Shown: positions 23,836-31,155, counted from the first letter of the stretch. The stretch is 36,248 nucleotides of DNA from Candidatus Elulimicrobium sp. (GCA_020720815.1 DYNY01000010.1:1-36248); one strand, 5' to 3'. Made by a program: numbers and translations. Notes: generated by a model from the sequence alone, not told the origin.

Positions 23836-25344
23836 TTAAGGTAACACTACTTCCGTGCCTGGTGATAAATTAATTATTTCTACAAGACCATTAGTACCAA
23901 CCAAACCAGTTATAACTTCTGTTCTTAAGATACTACCGTTTTTTTGTTGCATAACATACGTTTTACCATCTGTTGTTAGTAAAAACCTTTTTGGTAAGGA
24001 GTATACATTTAATTTTTCTTGACTCTTAATTTTTATATCAGCATTTAAACCTTCACGAAGCCAGGTAGGATTTGAATCTAACTTTATTAAAGCATCATAG
24101 TATGCCACCCCACCAATATCTGAAGATAATGGCGAGATAAATGTAACACCAGCAGAAAATACTTCTGCTGGTGAGGCATCAAATGATACTTTTACTTCAT
24201 TCCCCACCTTAACTTTTGTGATGTCAATTTCTGGTATTTGGGCCTTAAGGTTATAAGCCCCTTCATAGACTACTGTAACGGTGTGATTGATACTGGTTGA
24301 CTCACCTACTTTCATGTCGACATTGGTGACTATTCCTGTAAAAGGAGATTTTATAATATAATCTGAAATTCTAGCTTCTTGGGCAGAAAGTTGTGCCGTT
24401 GCTTCACGAATGTTTGCCTCAGCCTGGGCGATGGTTTCAGTAGTGGCAGTAGCTAGCAATATTTTTTCTGATTTTTTAGCCAAAATTAGTGCCTCTTCAG
24501 CTGACTGTATAGCAGATTTTTCTTGTGTTAGGAGTAAATCGTAGGTATTTCTTAAAGATAAGTAATTCAGACTTCGTGTATTAGGAATAGAGATTAACCA
24601 ATTACTAGCTTTATATTTTTCGGTGTCAGAAAATTTTATAAAAAGCCCACAATTTCCGAGTGTTTCTGGAACATCAGTATTGGCATTAAATGTTCCATTG
24701 CTAAGTCCGCTTAAATAATAAGAAATTCCTGAAGGAGCATTTGAATTATAGATAGACAAGGTGTAGGTACCTTCATCTTCACAAAGATAGTTACCAGAAA
24801 TCGTGGGAGGAGTGTCGTCGTTTGTGTTGTCTACCGGATAAGCTTGTAAATCATTTGATAGTAAGTTTTTGCGAGCATTTATAATGGCTTGGTTAAAATT
24901 TTCTTTAGTATTTATTAGTTCAGTTTCAGCCATTTTTACATTGAATTGAGCTTTGTCTTTTTCTTCTGCGGTGGCACCCCTTACTAACTGTTGTTTAATT
25001 TGTTCAAAATATTTTACTTTTTCTACGAGGCTATTATATTCTGCTACTAAGGAGTGATTAGTTATGGTAGCTATTACTTCACCTTCCGCAACAAGTTCTC
25101 CTTGTTTTTTATAAATATTTTGAATGGTGCCATTAACCGAAAAACCCAACTTGGCCATTTTGTCGGCTTCAATTTTTCCAGAAACTGTAACCGTCTCCTC
25201 TACATTTGAGGATTCTACTATGGCTGTCTCGGAAGTATTCCCTTCAATAATATAAAAAGTTTGATACAAGTACCAACCTCCAATGGCGATTACAATAGTA
25301 AAAACTAAGTAAGTCAGAAAATGTCGAGCAAATAGAATACGCAT
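23836..25344 (-). CDS. MacA/HlyD-type adaptor with a beta-rich insert
   Basis: 502 residues. One N-terminal membrane helix (about 8-30). The lipoyl/barrel-sandwich half follows (ETVTVSGKIEADKMAKLGFS, QGELVAEGEVIATI), then one helix of the hairpin (100-165). The insert of about 95 residues (168-262) contains PPTISGNYLCEDEGTYTLSI and NSNAPSGISYYLSGL, two Cys (188, 232) and many Ser, Thr and Asn. The second helix (265-340) and the other half (ISDYIIKSPFTGIVTNVDMK) complete the fold. Comparable inserts seem usual in CPR adaptors. In a bacterium without an outer membrane the target is unclear; it may bind exported peptides or link to cell-surface structures. Confidence 0.85.
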   Translation of the reverse strand: MRILFARHFLTYLVFTIVIAIGGWYLYQTFYIIEGNTSETAIVESSNVEETVTVSGKIEADKMAKLGFSVNGTIQNIYKKQGELVAEGEVIATITNHSLVAEYNSLVEKVKYFEQIKQQLVRGATAEEKDKAQFNVKMAETELINTKENFNQAIINARKNLLSNDLQAYPVDNTNDDTPPTISGNYLCEDEGTYTLSIYNSNAPSGISYYLSGLSNGTFNANTDVPETLGNCGLFIKFSDTEKYKASNWLISIPNTRSLNYLSLRNTYDLLLTQEKSAIQSAEEALILAKKSEKILLATATTETIAQAEANIREATAQLSAQEARISDYIIKSPFTGIVTNVDMKVGESTSINHTVTVVYEGAYNLKAQIPEIDITKVKVGNEVKVSFDASPAEVFSAGVTFISPLSSDIGGVAYYDALIKLDSNPTWLREGLNADIKIKSQEKLNVYSLPKRFLLTTDGKTYVMQQKNGSILRTEVITGLVGTNGLVEIINLSPGTEVVLP

Positions 25345-25358
25345 ATAGCTATCGAATT

Positions 25359-25367
25359 ATTATAGCA
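25359..25367 (-). promoter_or_regulatory. Extended -10 promoter of the exporter operon
   Basis: TGCTATAAT on the minus strand (25367-25359). The ATG is 14 bases after it, and there is no clear -35 box. Two inverted repeats directly upstream (25377-25454) could be operators. Confidence 0.6.
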
Positions 25368-25376
25368 GTTTCAGGT

Positions 25377-25417
25377 ACCACTTTCTTATAGTTACAAACT
25401 ATAAGTGGTCGTTTTTT
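25377..25417 (+). terminator. Hairpin with T6 tract, terminator-like on the plus strand
   Basis: ACCACTT plus TTATAGT (25377-25392, two-base bulge) pairs with ACTATAAGTGGT (25398-25409), and TTTTTT follows at 25412-25417. No plus-strand gene ends here, so it may instead act as an operator or DNA structure at the exporter promoter. Confidence 0.5.
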
Positions 25418-25454
25418 ACATAAAATCAACTGTTGATAAATTTTATGTAAAAAA
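25412..25454. repeat. 15-bp perfect AT-rich inverted repeat
   Basis: TTTTTTACATAAAAT (25412-25426) pairs with 25440-25454 around a 13-base loop. It lies between the tRNA gene and the exporter promoter. Confidence 0.65.
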
Positions 25455-25485
25455 GCGCCATCGGATGAAGGTCTTTATAAATGTG

Positions 25486-25558
25486 TCCGCCAACTTGGAC
25501 TCGAACCAAGGGCCACAGAGGTATAAGCTCTGCGCTCTACCAACTGAGCTATTGGCGG
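25486..25558 (-). tRNA. trnI: tRNA-Ile with anticodon UAU
   Basis: 73 bases. On the minus strand the acceptor strand CCGCCAA pairs with TTGGCGG, A73 follows, and CCA is not encoded. The D arm is GCTC AGTTGGTA GAGC. The anticodon arm is CAGAG, loop CTTATAC, CTCTG; T33 precedes TAT at 34-36. The T arm is CTTGG TTCGAGT CCAAG. UAU reads the codon AUA. Most bacteria decode AUA with a CAU tRNA modified to lysidine, so this gene is unusual. C1-G72 is also uncommon for Ile. Confidence 0.92.
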
Positions 25559-25601
25559 AAGATTGGTTCGCAAACTATACCGTATTTGGCTAAAGCCGGC
25601 A

Positions 25602-25642
25602 ACGAAAACCGAGTGATGGCCAAGCCACCACCCGGTTTTCGT
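25602..25642. repeat. Long imperfect hairpin upstream of the tRNA gene
   Basis: ACGAAAACCG (25602-25611) pairs with CGGTTTTCGT (25633-25642), and GTGATGGC pairs with GCCACCAC inside, with one mismatch, around CAA. It lies between the putative RNA gene and the tRNA on the same strand. Confidence 0.6.
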
Positions 25643-25689
25643 ATGTATTGTGGTTCTGTGTAGTAATAAAGAATTAATCCGGAAAATAT

Positions 25690-26209
25690 AAAAAGTGAAA
25701 GGGCCCCACGCTGACGTTGCGTTGGGGCCCGTGCCGAAAGCCAAAGCTACGGCGGGTGGATGTGATTGTTCACATCGCCTCCTTGGTTGCGACCGGTGCC
25801 ACAGCGGTGTGGCGACGTCCAGTCTGTACTTTGCTGCTGGGGTCAAGCCAACCCCAGGGCGATGTTGGCTGAAGGTCGACAAGCCCAGTCAATCCCAATC
25901 AGCCGGGGGAAGCGGGCAGACACGGGGCGATCTTTCAGAAATGCCCCGTGTGCCCTAGCGAACGTTGCAGTCATTTAGGACCTGCGACGACGTCCGCAAC
26001 TCGAGAGACGGCCAGGCGTGGCCCGGGTTCAGGCAACGCCGATGCCTGCGGGCAGGTCCGAGATGGGGTCGACCGGCGAAGAGAAGGTGGAAGCCGCTGT
26101 TTTTACGACGGTGGAGGCCACCGGGGGTCCGTGGGTCATGGGGATTCCTCAGGAACAAATTGGTGGGACGTCACCAACAACGGTTAGTAGAGACAGAGTC
26201 GCTACTCAC
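25690..26209 (-). ncRNA. Candidate ~520-nt GC-rich structured RNA, unknown family
   Basis: The block 25700-26180 is far richer in G+C than its surroundings (by hand, 36 of 60 and 43 of 60 in the lines at 25861 and 25981), but no frame exceeds about 90 codons on either strand and none resembles a protein. A consensus promoter lies at one end (26216-26243, minus) and a GC hairpin with a T-rich tail at the other. Inside are many stems: ACACGGGGC with GCCCCGTGT (25919-25951), CTGGGGT with ACCCCAG, GATGTGA with TCACATC, TTGGTG with CACCAA. I found no match to RNase P, SRP or 6S signatures. A degraded gene of foreign origin is the main alternative. Confidence 0.5.
25701..25730 (-). terminator. Terminator of the GC-rich RNA
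   Basis: GGGCCCCACGC (25701-25711) pairs with GCGTTGGGGCCC (25719-25730), one bulged base, around a 7-base loop. Read on the minus strand it is followed by TTTCACTTTTTATATTTT. Confidence 0.6.
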
Positions 26210-26215
26210 TTAAAT

Positions 26216-26243
26216 AGCATAGCATACTTAAAAATATTGTCAA
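26216..26243 (-). promoter_or_regulatory. Strong promoter for the GC-rich RNA
   Basis: On the minus strand a perfect TTGACA (26243-26238), 16 bases, TATGCT (26221-26216). This is one of the best -35 boxes in the window, and no plausible coding gene follows it. Confidence 0.65.
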
Positions 26244-26272
26244 GCTCTTAGAAAGAGTTGATTTGTATAGCA

Positions 26273-26307
26273 AAAAGCTGGGAAAGGCGAAGCCTTTCCC
26301 AGCTTTT
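26273..26307 (-). terminator. Terminator after recG
   Basis: AAAAGCTGGGAAAGGC (26273-26288) pairs with 26292-26307 around GAA, 16 bp perfect. On the minus strand the stem ends in TTTTTG. It separates recG from the next promoter. Confidence 0.85.
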
Positions 26308-26342
26308 AGATAAATGAAGGATTAATTAAAGGTGAAATAATG

Positions 26343-28529
26343 CTACTCCATATGTAAGGTCTTGCTAATGGTGGCGATTTTTGTGGCGATGATTGGGTGC
26401 TTCGTTAGTTCTTGGTCTTCTTCAATAAGACGTTGTGCCTCTTTACGGGCAGCTTCCACCAATTTAATATTTTTTAAGGCTTCCATTCCCAAATCTGATA
26501 GTCCCCATTGCTTCAGACCGTAAAGTTCGCCACTACCACGCTGAGTGAGATCATATTCGGCTAATTCAAAACCATTTTTTGCTTGAGTTAAGGCTTTTAG
26601 TCTTTCAAGAGTTTTGCCACTTTTGCCAGTGCTATCTTTACTGGTGACGGAAAAGCAGTAGGCTTGGTGAGTACCACGGACGACTCGTCCGCGTAGTTGG
26701 TGTAGTTGAGCTAAACCAAAACGCTCTGCTCCTTCGATAATGATGTTGGTGGCATTAGGTACATTAACACCGACTTCTACTACTGAAGTGGCTACCAAAA
26801 TATCGACTTCATGTTTCATAAACTTTTCCATCACGGTGTCTTTTTCTTTTGGGGTCATTTTGCTATGGAGGATATCAATCCGAGCGTCTTTAAAAATCTG
26901 TTCCTTAAGTCTTTGTGCTTCTTGTTTAACCGATTTTAACTGAAGAGCATTTTCTTTAGTGGGGTCTGGTTCATCAATACGCGGGCAGATGACGTAAGCC
27001 TGGCGACCAGCTTTTAATTCACTTCGTATATGTTCATAGACCTTATCGATTTGACTAGGAGTAGAGAGTTTGGTGATGATGGGCTTGCGACCTTTAGGCA
27101 TCTCATCAAGGAGTGAAATATCTAAGTCGCCATAGACTGTAAGCGCTAGGGTGCGGGGAATCGGGGTGGCAGTCATGGAGAGGAGGTGAGGCATACGGGT
27201 ATCCTTTTTAGCCAGTGCCCGTCGCTGTCCCGTGCCGAAACGGTGTTGTTCATCGATGATGACATGAGCAAGATGTTTAAACTCAACTGACTTATAGATG
27301 AGGGCATGGGTGCCTATTAAGATTGGTATTTCACCATTTTTTACCCACTTTAAAAGCTGGGTACGAGAAATTGTGGTCGGTTTCGTAGGGTTTCCTTTAG
27401 ATGGAAATTTCATGCAACCACTACCAGTGATAAGCCCAATAGCGATTGGTAGATGAGCGAAGTATTGAATAAAAGACTCGAAGTGTTGTTTGGCTAATAT
27501 TTCTGTCGGAGCCATGTAAGCTACTTGGAGTGCACCAAATTCTAGTTTCTTTCCGCTACCTTCGGGGGGTCTAGAGGTAGCCACCGCATAGGCGGTAGTG
27601 GCTGCTACCGCTGTTTTGCCACTACCAACATCACCCTCTAGTAGCCGCGACATTGGGTGCTTACCACCGAAGTCTTTCATAATATCGTCAATGGTGCGTG
27701 CTTGGGCTTTAGTTAATGGGAAAGGAAAACGTTCAATAAATTTATCAAGGTGACTTTGCTCAGTCTTTACAATATAGCTATTAGAAACATTAATAGTCGC
27801 TCGTTCTTTTGCTTTAGCGGTTTGAATATAAAATACTTCTTCAAATGCAAAGCGTTTGCGGGCACTTTGCGCGTGCTCCGCCTTTTTAGGTGTGTGTATC
27901 CAAATGAGGGCAGTATTTAAAGTAGGAAGATTGTAGCGTTTTAAAATTCCTTCTGGAATCGGGTCGATGAGTTTATCTAATACACTACTGCTAAAACATT
28001 TTTGGACAGTATGATAGAACCATTTAGAAGTAACACCTTTGGTCTCACGGTAAACGGGGTAGATAGTCTCATCTAATTGTTCAGTGTCTTTAAAAATCGA
28101 GTCATGTCTATCAATTGGTAAGCTATCTAATTTTTCTACCTCAGGGTTGGCCAAGTAGAGCTTGCCTTCAGTGCCTGTAACCTTACCTGCTACCTTTACA
28201 TACAGGCCATCAGTGAGCATTTTAGCGATATATGGCTGATTGAACCACATGATTTTTATGCGAGCCGTCCCATCTTCTATCCAGCCTTCAGAGATAGGGA
28301 CACGACTCTTCCAAGATTTGCGCGTGTTAAGTCCACCAAGTTGGCCAAACACGACAGCGTCTTGATCTTTTACTAGGGAGCCGACTGATTGAATTGAGGA
28401 AATATCTTCATACCGTTGTGGTAGGTGAAGAAGTAAGTTTTCGATTGTCAAAATTCCTAGACGCTTAAGAGCTTTTTTGTGTGGTTCATCGAGACGAAAG
28501 TGAGTGGTGAGTAAGTCAGATGGGAGCAT
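26343..28529 (-). CDS. recG: ATP-dependent DNA helicase RecG
   Basis: 728 residues from ATG at 28527-28529; the open frame runs 36 codons further, but the promoter -10 box (28538-28543) lies there. The N-terminal wedge has the OB-like segment VVFGQLGGLNTRKSW. The helicase part holds Walker A GDVGSGKT (299-306), the DEQH box (IIDEQHRFGTGQRR), motif III MTATPIPRTLAL, and QLRGRVVRGTHQAYC as motif VI. It remodels stalled forks and branched DNA. One of the longest genes here, with its own promoter and terminator. Confidence 0.95.
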   Translation of the reverse strand: MLPSDLLTTHFRLDEPHKKALKRLGILTIENLLLHLPQRYEDISSIQSVGSLVKDQDAVVFGQLGGLNTRKSWKSRVPISEGWIEDGTARIKIMWFNQPYIAKMLTDGLYVKVAGKVTGTEGKLYLANPEVEKLDSLPIDRHDSIFKDTEQLDETIYPVYRETKGVTSKWFYHTVQKCFSSSVLDKLIDPIPEGILKRYNLPTLNTALIWIHTPKKAEHAQSARKRFAFEEVFYIQTAKAKERATINVSNSYIVKTEQSHLDKFIERFPFPLTKAQARTIDDIMKDFGGKHPMSRLLEGDVGSGKTAVAATTAYAVATSRPPEGSGKKLEFGALQVAYMAPTEILAKQHFESFIQYFAHLPIAIGLITGSGCMKFPSKGNPTKPTTISRTQLLKWVKNGEIPILIGTHALIYKSVEFKHLAHVIIDEQHRFGTGQRRALAKKDTRMPHLLSMTATPIPRTLALTVYGDLDISLLDEMPKGRKPIITKLSTPSQIDKVYEHIRSELKAGRQAYVICPRIDEPDPTKENALQLKSVKQEAQRLKEQIFKDARIDILHSKMTPKEKDTVMEKFMKHEVDILVATSVVEVGVNVPNATNIIIEGAERFGLAQLHQLRGRVVRGTHQAYCFSVTSKDSTGKSGKTLERLKALTQAKNGFELAEYDLTQRGSGELYGLKQWGLSDLGMEALKNIKLVEAARKEAQRLIEEDQELTKHPIIATKIATISKTLHME

Positions 28530-28537
28530 ACCCCAGA

Positions 28538-28566
28538 ATAGTAACAGAGGCGATAGCGGTTGACAA
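28538..28566 (-). promoter_or_regulatory. Promoter of recG, near-leaderless
   Basis: On the minus strand TTGTCA (28566-28561), 17 bases, TACTAT (28543-28538). The ATG is eight bases after the -10 box. Its -35 box overlaps that of the plus-strand promoter. Confidence 0.7.
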
Positions 28567-28588
28567 AAGAGTATCATTAAGGTTTTAT
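28560..28588 (+). promoter_or_regulatory. Divergent promoter sharing the recG -35 box
   Basis: TTGACA (28560-28565), 17 bases, TTTTAT (28583-28588). TTGACAA reads as a -35 box on both strands. It would serve the small gene at 28661 with a leader of about 65 bases. Confidence 0.45.
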
Positions 28589-28660
28589 GGTGATTGGCAA
28601 AAGTCTGGTGAAAGCCGACTTTAATGTTTTTAAACACGCACCTGTTTCAGGAGAAAAACG

Positions 28661-28825
28661 ATGTGTAATCAAAATTACAAACAGCTGGTAGCTGGAGAAT
28701 CCGTTAGACTGACAGATATACATGTAAGTTGGCCTCGTAAGGGCTGGCTTGGTTGGTTCTGGCCAAGAAGGGCGGTCATTGATTTGGCGGTAGTGAAAGA
28801 TTTCCGATTACCTGGAAAAGTGTGA
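28661..28825 (+). CDS. 54-residue small protein, unknown
   Basis: ATG to TGA, with a good Shine-Dalgarno AGGAG seven bases upstream, rare in this window. The sequence begins MCNQNYKQLVAGESVRLTD, has a Trp-rich centre (SWPRKGWLGWFWPRR), and ends DLAVVKDFRLPGKV. Trp and Arg together suggest membrane-surface or nucleic-acid contact, but nothing identifies a family. The frame of the next gene is open across its last ten codons, shifted by one base. Confidence 0.5.
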   Translation: MCNQNYKQLVAGESVRLTDIHVSWPRKGWLGWFWPRRAVIDLAVVKDFRLPGKV

Positions 28826-28841
28826 GACCAATGAAAAGACT

Positions 28842-29363
28842 TTGTGCCCAAAGCTTCTAGAAGACCAGGAAAACATAGTCCATAAAGTATCACCTCCGAT
28901 GGAAGCGGTGATAACGCATAAAGTTGAGGCTGTCACCACTTCTTTATCAGCTAAGGTGCAGACAAAGTTGGTGTCGGGAGTACTTTTATTGGATCCGGTC
29001 AAGGTAGCAAAGAGGCTTGTGCCCGAGCCAACTTTGGCTACTAGGAGTTCACGTATGAAGTCGTGTCACCTGACAGCCACAGACAAGACAGAAGGCCTCC
29101 TTAAGTTGCCAACGCCGGAGGGACTAATTTGGTTTTATCGGGTTTTGACCGAAGGAAGGTTCAGCCTCCAATTAGTCAAAGTTCCGAACAATAACCCCCT
29201 TCATGCACTTTTTCACGAGATAAAGAAGACCAACCGTCATGTTTCGTTGTGGGTTGGAAGACGTGGTCTTATGTTGACTTCAGTAGGCTCACCTTCCTGG
29301 GAGTTGGCTGAATACCTCAAGGGGGCTTTGCTTGAAGATCCTGGACAGGCAAGAGTCGCCTGA
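28842..29363 (+). CDS. Unknown protein, up to 173 residues
   Basis: The first start in frame is TTG at 28842; ATG at 28899 would give 154 residues. Neither has a clear Shine-Dalgarno. The C-terminal half looks folded (LPTPEGLIWFYRVLTEGRFS, then HVSLWVGRRGLMLTSVGSPS and WELAEYLKGALLEDPG). No family recognised. The frame is open upstream to 28797, overlapping the 54-residue gene with a +1 shift, so translational coupling, frameshifting or an assembly indel are all possible. Confidence 0.5.
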   Translation: MCPKLLEDQENIVHKVSPPMEAVITHKVEAVTTSLSAKVQTKLVSGVLLLDPVKVAKRLVPEPTLATRSSRMKSCHLTATDKTEGLLKLPTPEGLIWFYRVLTEGRFSLQLVKVPNNNPLHALFHEIKKTNRHVSLWVGRRGLMLTSVGSPSWELAEYLKGALLEDPGQARVA

Positions 29364-29382
29364 TGAATTTTTTGCGTAGTCG

Positions 29383-29388
29383 TATAAT
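29383..29388 (+). promoter_or_regulatory. Orphan -10 box TATAAT
   Basis: A consensus TATAAT lies 30 bases before a strong terminator, with no gene between. A transcript of about 75 nt could be made. The -35 region is poor. Confidence 0.35.
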
Positions 29389-29417
29389 ATCAGCTGTACA
29401 TACCCTAGTAGTAACAA

Positions 29418-29470
29418 AGCCCGATTATCTGAAAGACGTCTAGTCTTTCAGATAATCGGGCTGTTCTTTT
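29418..29470 (+). terminator. Terminator, 20-bp perfect stem
   Basis: 29418-29437 pairs with 29443-29462 around GTCTA, followed by a T-rich tail (GTTCTTTTTT). It ends the 28842 gene or the short transcript. Confidence 0.85.
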
Positions 29471-29524
29471 TTATTAAAATAAAAATGGCGTATACTAGTT
29501 TCTACTTAGTATTTGAATATATTT

Positions 29525-30712
29525 ATGCCAGTAAAAAAAAGTGTTACAAAAAAAGTGGTTAGTAAAAAGGTGATAAAGAAAGATTATGCCAAGATGTCTC
29601 TAGCTCTACATAAGAAGTTAAAAGGAAAGCTGGAAGTAATTTCTAAAAGTCGACTTCTTACGCGAGATGAGTGGAGTACGATGTACACCCCTGGGGTAGG
29701 GGCGGTCTCTAGTCATTTGGCAAAATACCCTAAAGATGCCCGTGAGTACACTATGAAGCGTAATAGTGTGGCAGTAATTAGTGATGGTTCGGCAGTTTTA
29801 GGGTTAGGTAATATTGGTCCGATCGCAGCCTTGCCGGTCATGGAGGGAAAGTGTGCCATACTCAAAGAGATGGCTGGGATAGACGGTTTTCCAATTGTGC
29901 TTGATGTACATACAGTTAATGAAATTGTGGCAGTGGTTAAGGCGCTAGCACCCACTTATGGGGCCATTAATTTAGAAGACATTGCTTCCCCACTTTGTTT
30001 TGAGATTGAAGAGAGATTGAAGGCAGAGCTTGACATCCCGGTTATGCATGATGATCAGCATGGGACCGCTATAGTGGTTTTGGCTGGACTTTATAACGCC
30101 ACCAAAGTGGTAAAGAAAAAATTTGAAAGTCTTAGAGTAGCTGTGGTCGGAGCAGGTGCTGCTGGGCGGGCCGTTACCTTACTTTTAATTAAAGCAGGCA
30201 TCACTGATATTGTTGTGACTGATAGTAAGGGGATTATTTATAAAGGGCGCGCTGGGCTTTTGGGATATAAACGTCAATTGGCTGAAATAACAAATCTCGG
30301 ACAAAAACAAGGCGATGTACTTAGAGCAGTTACGGGGGCTGATGTGGTAATTGGTGTATCTGGCCCGGGTACAATTGCGAAAGTACACGTGTCGGCGATG
30401 GCTAAGGATGCAATTGTGTTTGCTTTAGCTAATCCTGTGCCAGAAATTATGCCCGAAGACGCTAGACTAGCTGGTGCGGTAGTAATAGCTACTGGTCGCT
30501 CTGATTTTTCTAATCAAATAAATAATTCCCTTGTTTTCCCAGGTATTTTTCGTGGTGCCTTAGATAGGGGAGTGAACAATATCACAGATGAGATAAAGCT
30601 GGCAGTAGCAAAAAAAATTGCTGGTTTAGTAAAAAAGCCAACTGCTGATAACGTGATTCCGCCGGTGATGACACCAGGCTTAGTGAAAGCTGTGGCCAGT
30701 GTGATACGTTAG
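29525..30712 (+). CDS. NAD(P)-dependent malic enzyme
   Basis: 395 residues from ATG 29525; an in-frame TTG four codons earlier is less likely. A basic N-terminal tail (KKSVTKKVVSKKVIKK) is added. MYTPGVGAVSSHLAKYP holds the catalytic Tyr; LGNIGPIAALPVMEGKCAIL and KEMAGIDGFPIVLDV include the catalytic Lys; NLEDIASPLCFEIEERL and MHDDQHGTAIVVLAGL bind metal; VAVVGAGAAGRAV is the dinucleotide fold. It turns malate into pyruvate and CO2 with NAD(P)H. A -10 box TATACT lies at 29491-29496. It is a rare piece of central metabolism in a reduced genome. Confidence 0.95.
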   Translation: MPVKKSVTKKVVSKKVIKKDYAKMSLALHKKLKGKLEVISKSRLLTRDEWSTMYTPGVGAVSSHLAKYPKDAREYTMKRNSVAVISDGSAVLGLGNIGPIAALPVMEGKCAILKEMAGIDGFPIVLDVHTVNEIVAVVKALAPTYGAINLEDIASPLCFEIEERLKAELDIPVMHDDQHGTAIVVLAGLYNATKVVKKKFESLRVAVVGAGAAGRAVTLLLIKAGITDIVVTDSKGIIYKGRAGLLGYKRQLAEITNLGQKQGDVLRAVTGADVVIGVSGPGTIAKVHVSAMAKDAIVFALANPVPEIMPEDARLAGAVVIATGRSDFSNQINNSLVFPGIFRGALDRGVNNITDEIKLAVAKKIAGLVKKPTADNVIPPVMTPGLVKAVASVIR

Positions 30713-30724
30713 AAAATAGAAAAT

Positions 30725-30762
30725 CCCAAAGCACAGCTGACTTTAGTCAGCTGTGCTTTGGG
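30725..30762 (+). terminator. Long perfect hairpin after malic enzyme
   Basis: 30725-30741 pairs with 30746-30762 around a 4-base loop. The T run is absent, so it may protect the 3' end or act with a factor. Confidence 0.6.
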
Positions 30763-30875
30763 CATGATGTGGTATTTATGATATCACTTAGAGTCCCTTG
30801 GGTTGTCGTAGGGTGGCGGGACCCCTTTGTTTTTAGAGAGTCTATTGATGGAAAAAATAATTCAATAAAAATATT

Positions 30876-30903
30876 TTGCATTCATAAAAGCCTCTGCTAT
30901 ATT
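30876..30903 (+). promoter_or_regulatory. Promoter of the 55-residue basic protein gene
   Basis: TTGCAT (30876-30881), 16 bases, TATATT (30898-30903). The TTG start with its Shine-Dalgarno lies 40 bases on. Confidence 0.6.
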
Positions 30904-30942
30904 AAATGGGGTATTTGTTTAATTAACGGCTGGAGGTGTGTC

Positions 30943-31110
30943 TTGAAACAGAAAAGGCAAAATTACCGTACGACCCGTCGTCAGCAAGTAAAAGGGACCA
31001 GGCAAACTTGGCGAAAGAGAATCCGAAAGATGCTGACAAATCTTGAGAAACAACAACAAGGGCTATTTTTTCCTTCGTTGGATCATTTCTCAATACACAT
31101 CTCCGAGTAG
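30943..31110 (+). CDS. 55-residue highly basic small protein
   Basis: The open frame is longer (from 30769), but a promoter lies inside it and GGAGG (30932-30936) is six bases before TTG 30943. From there it reads MKQKRQNYRTTRRQQVKGTR, then QTWRKRIRKMLTNLEKQQQG and ends HFSIHISE. Arg, Lys and Gln dominate; a single helix is likely. RNA or DNA binding is an inference from charge. A terminator follows within eight bases, so this is its own unit. Confidence 0.55.
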   Translation: MKQKRQNYRTTRRQQVKGTRQTWRKRIRKMLTNLEKQQQGLFFPSLDHFSIHISE

Positions 31111-31117
31111 GATTAAG

Positions 31118-31155
31118 AGCCTACGACGCGGTCATCGCGTCGTAGGCTTGAATTT
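31118..31155 (+). terminator. Terminator after the small basic protein
   Basis: AGCCTACGACGCG (31118-31130) pairs with 31136-31148 around GTCAT; TGAATTTTTT follows. Confidence 0.85.

Noticed and set aside
25475-25882. 135-codon minus-strand frame
   Set aside because: It runs through the whole tRNA gene and a terminator, so it is not a gene.
25690-26209. Assignment as RNase P RNA
   Set aside because: GAGGAA and GAACCCGG occur on the minus strand but lie only about 120 bases apart and lack the full conserved sequences around P4.
25695-26251. Several overlapping plus-strand frames of 70-90 codons in the GC-rich block
   Set aside because: High G+C removes stop codons by chance. None has a promoter or ribosome site on the plus strand, and they overlap each other in all frames.
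28530-28637. Extended N-terminus of RecG from 28637
   Set aside because: The recG promoter lies within it, and the family start fits ATG 28529.
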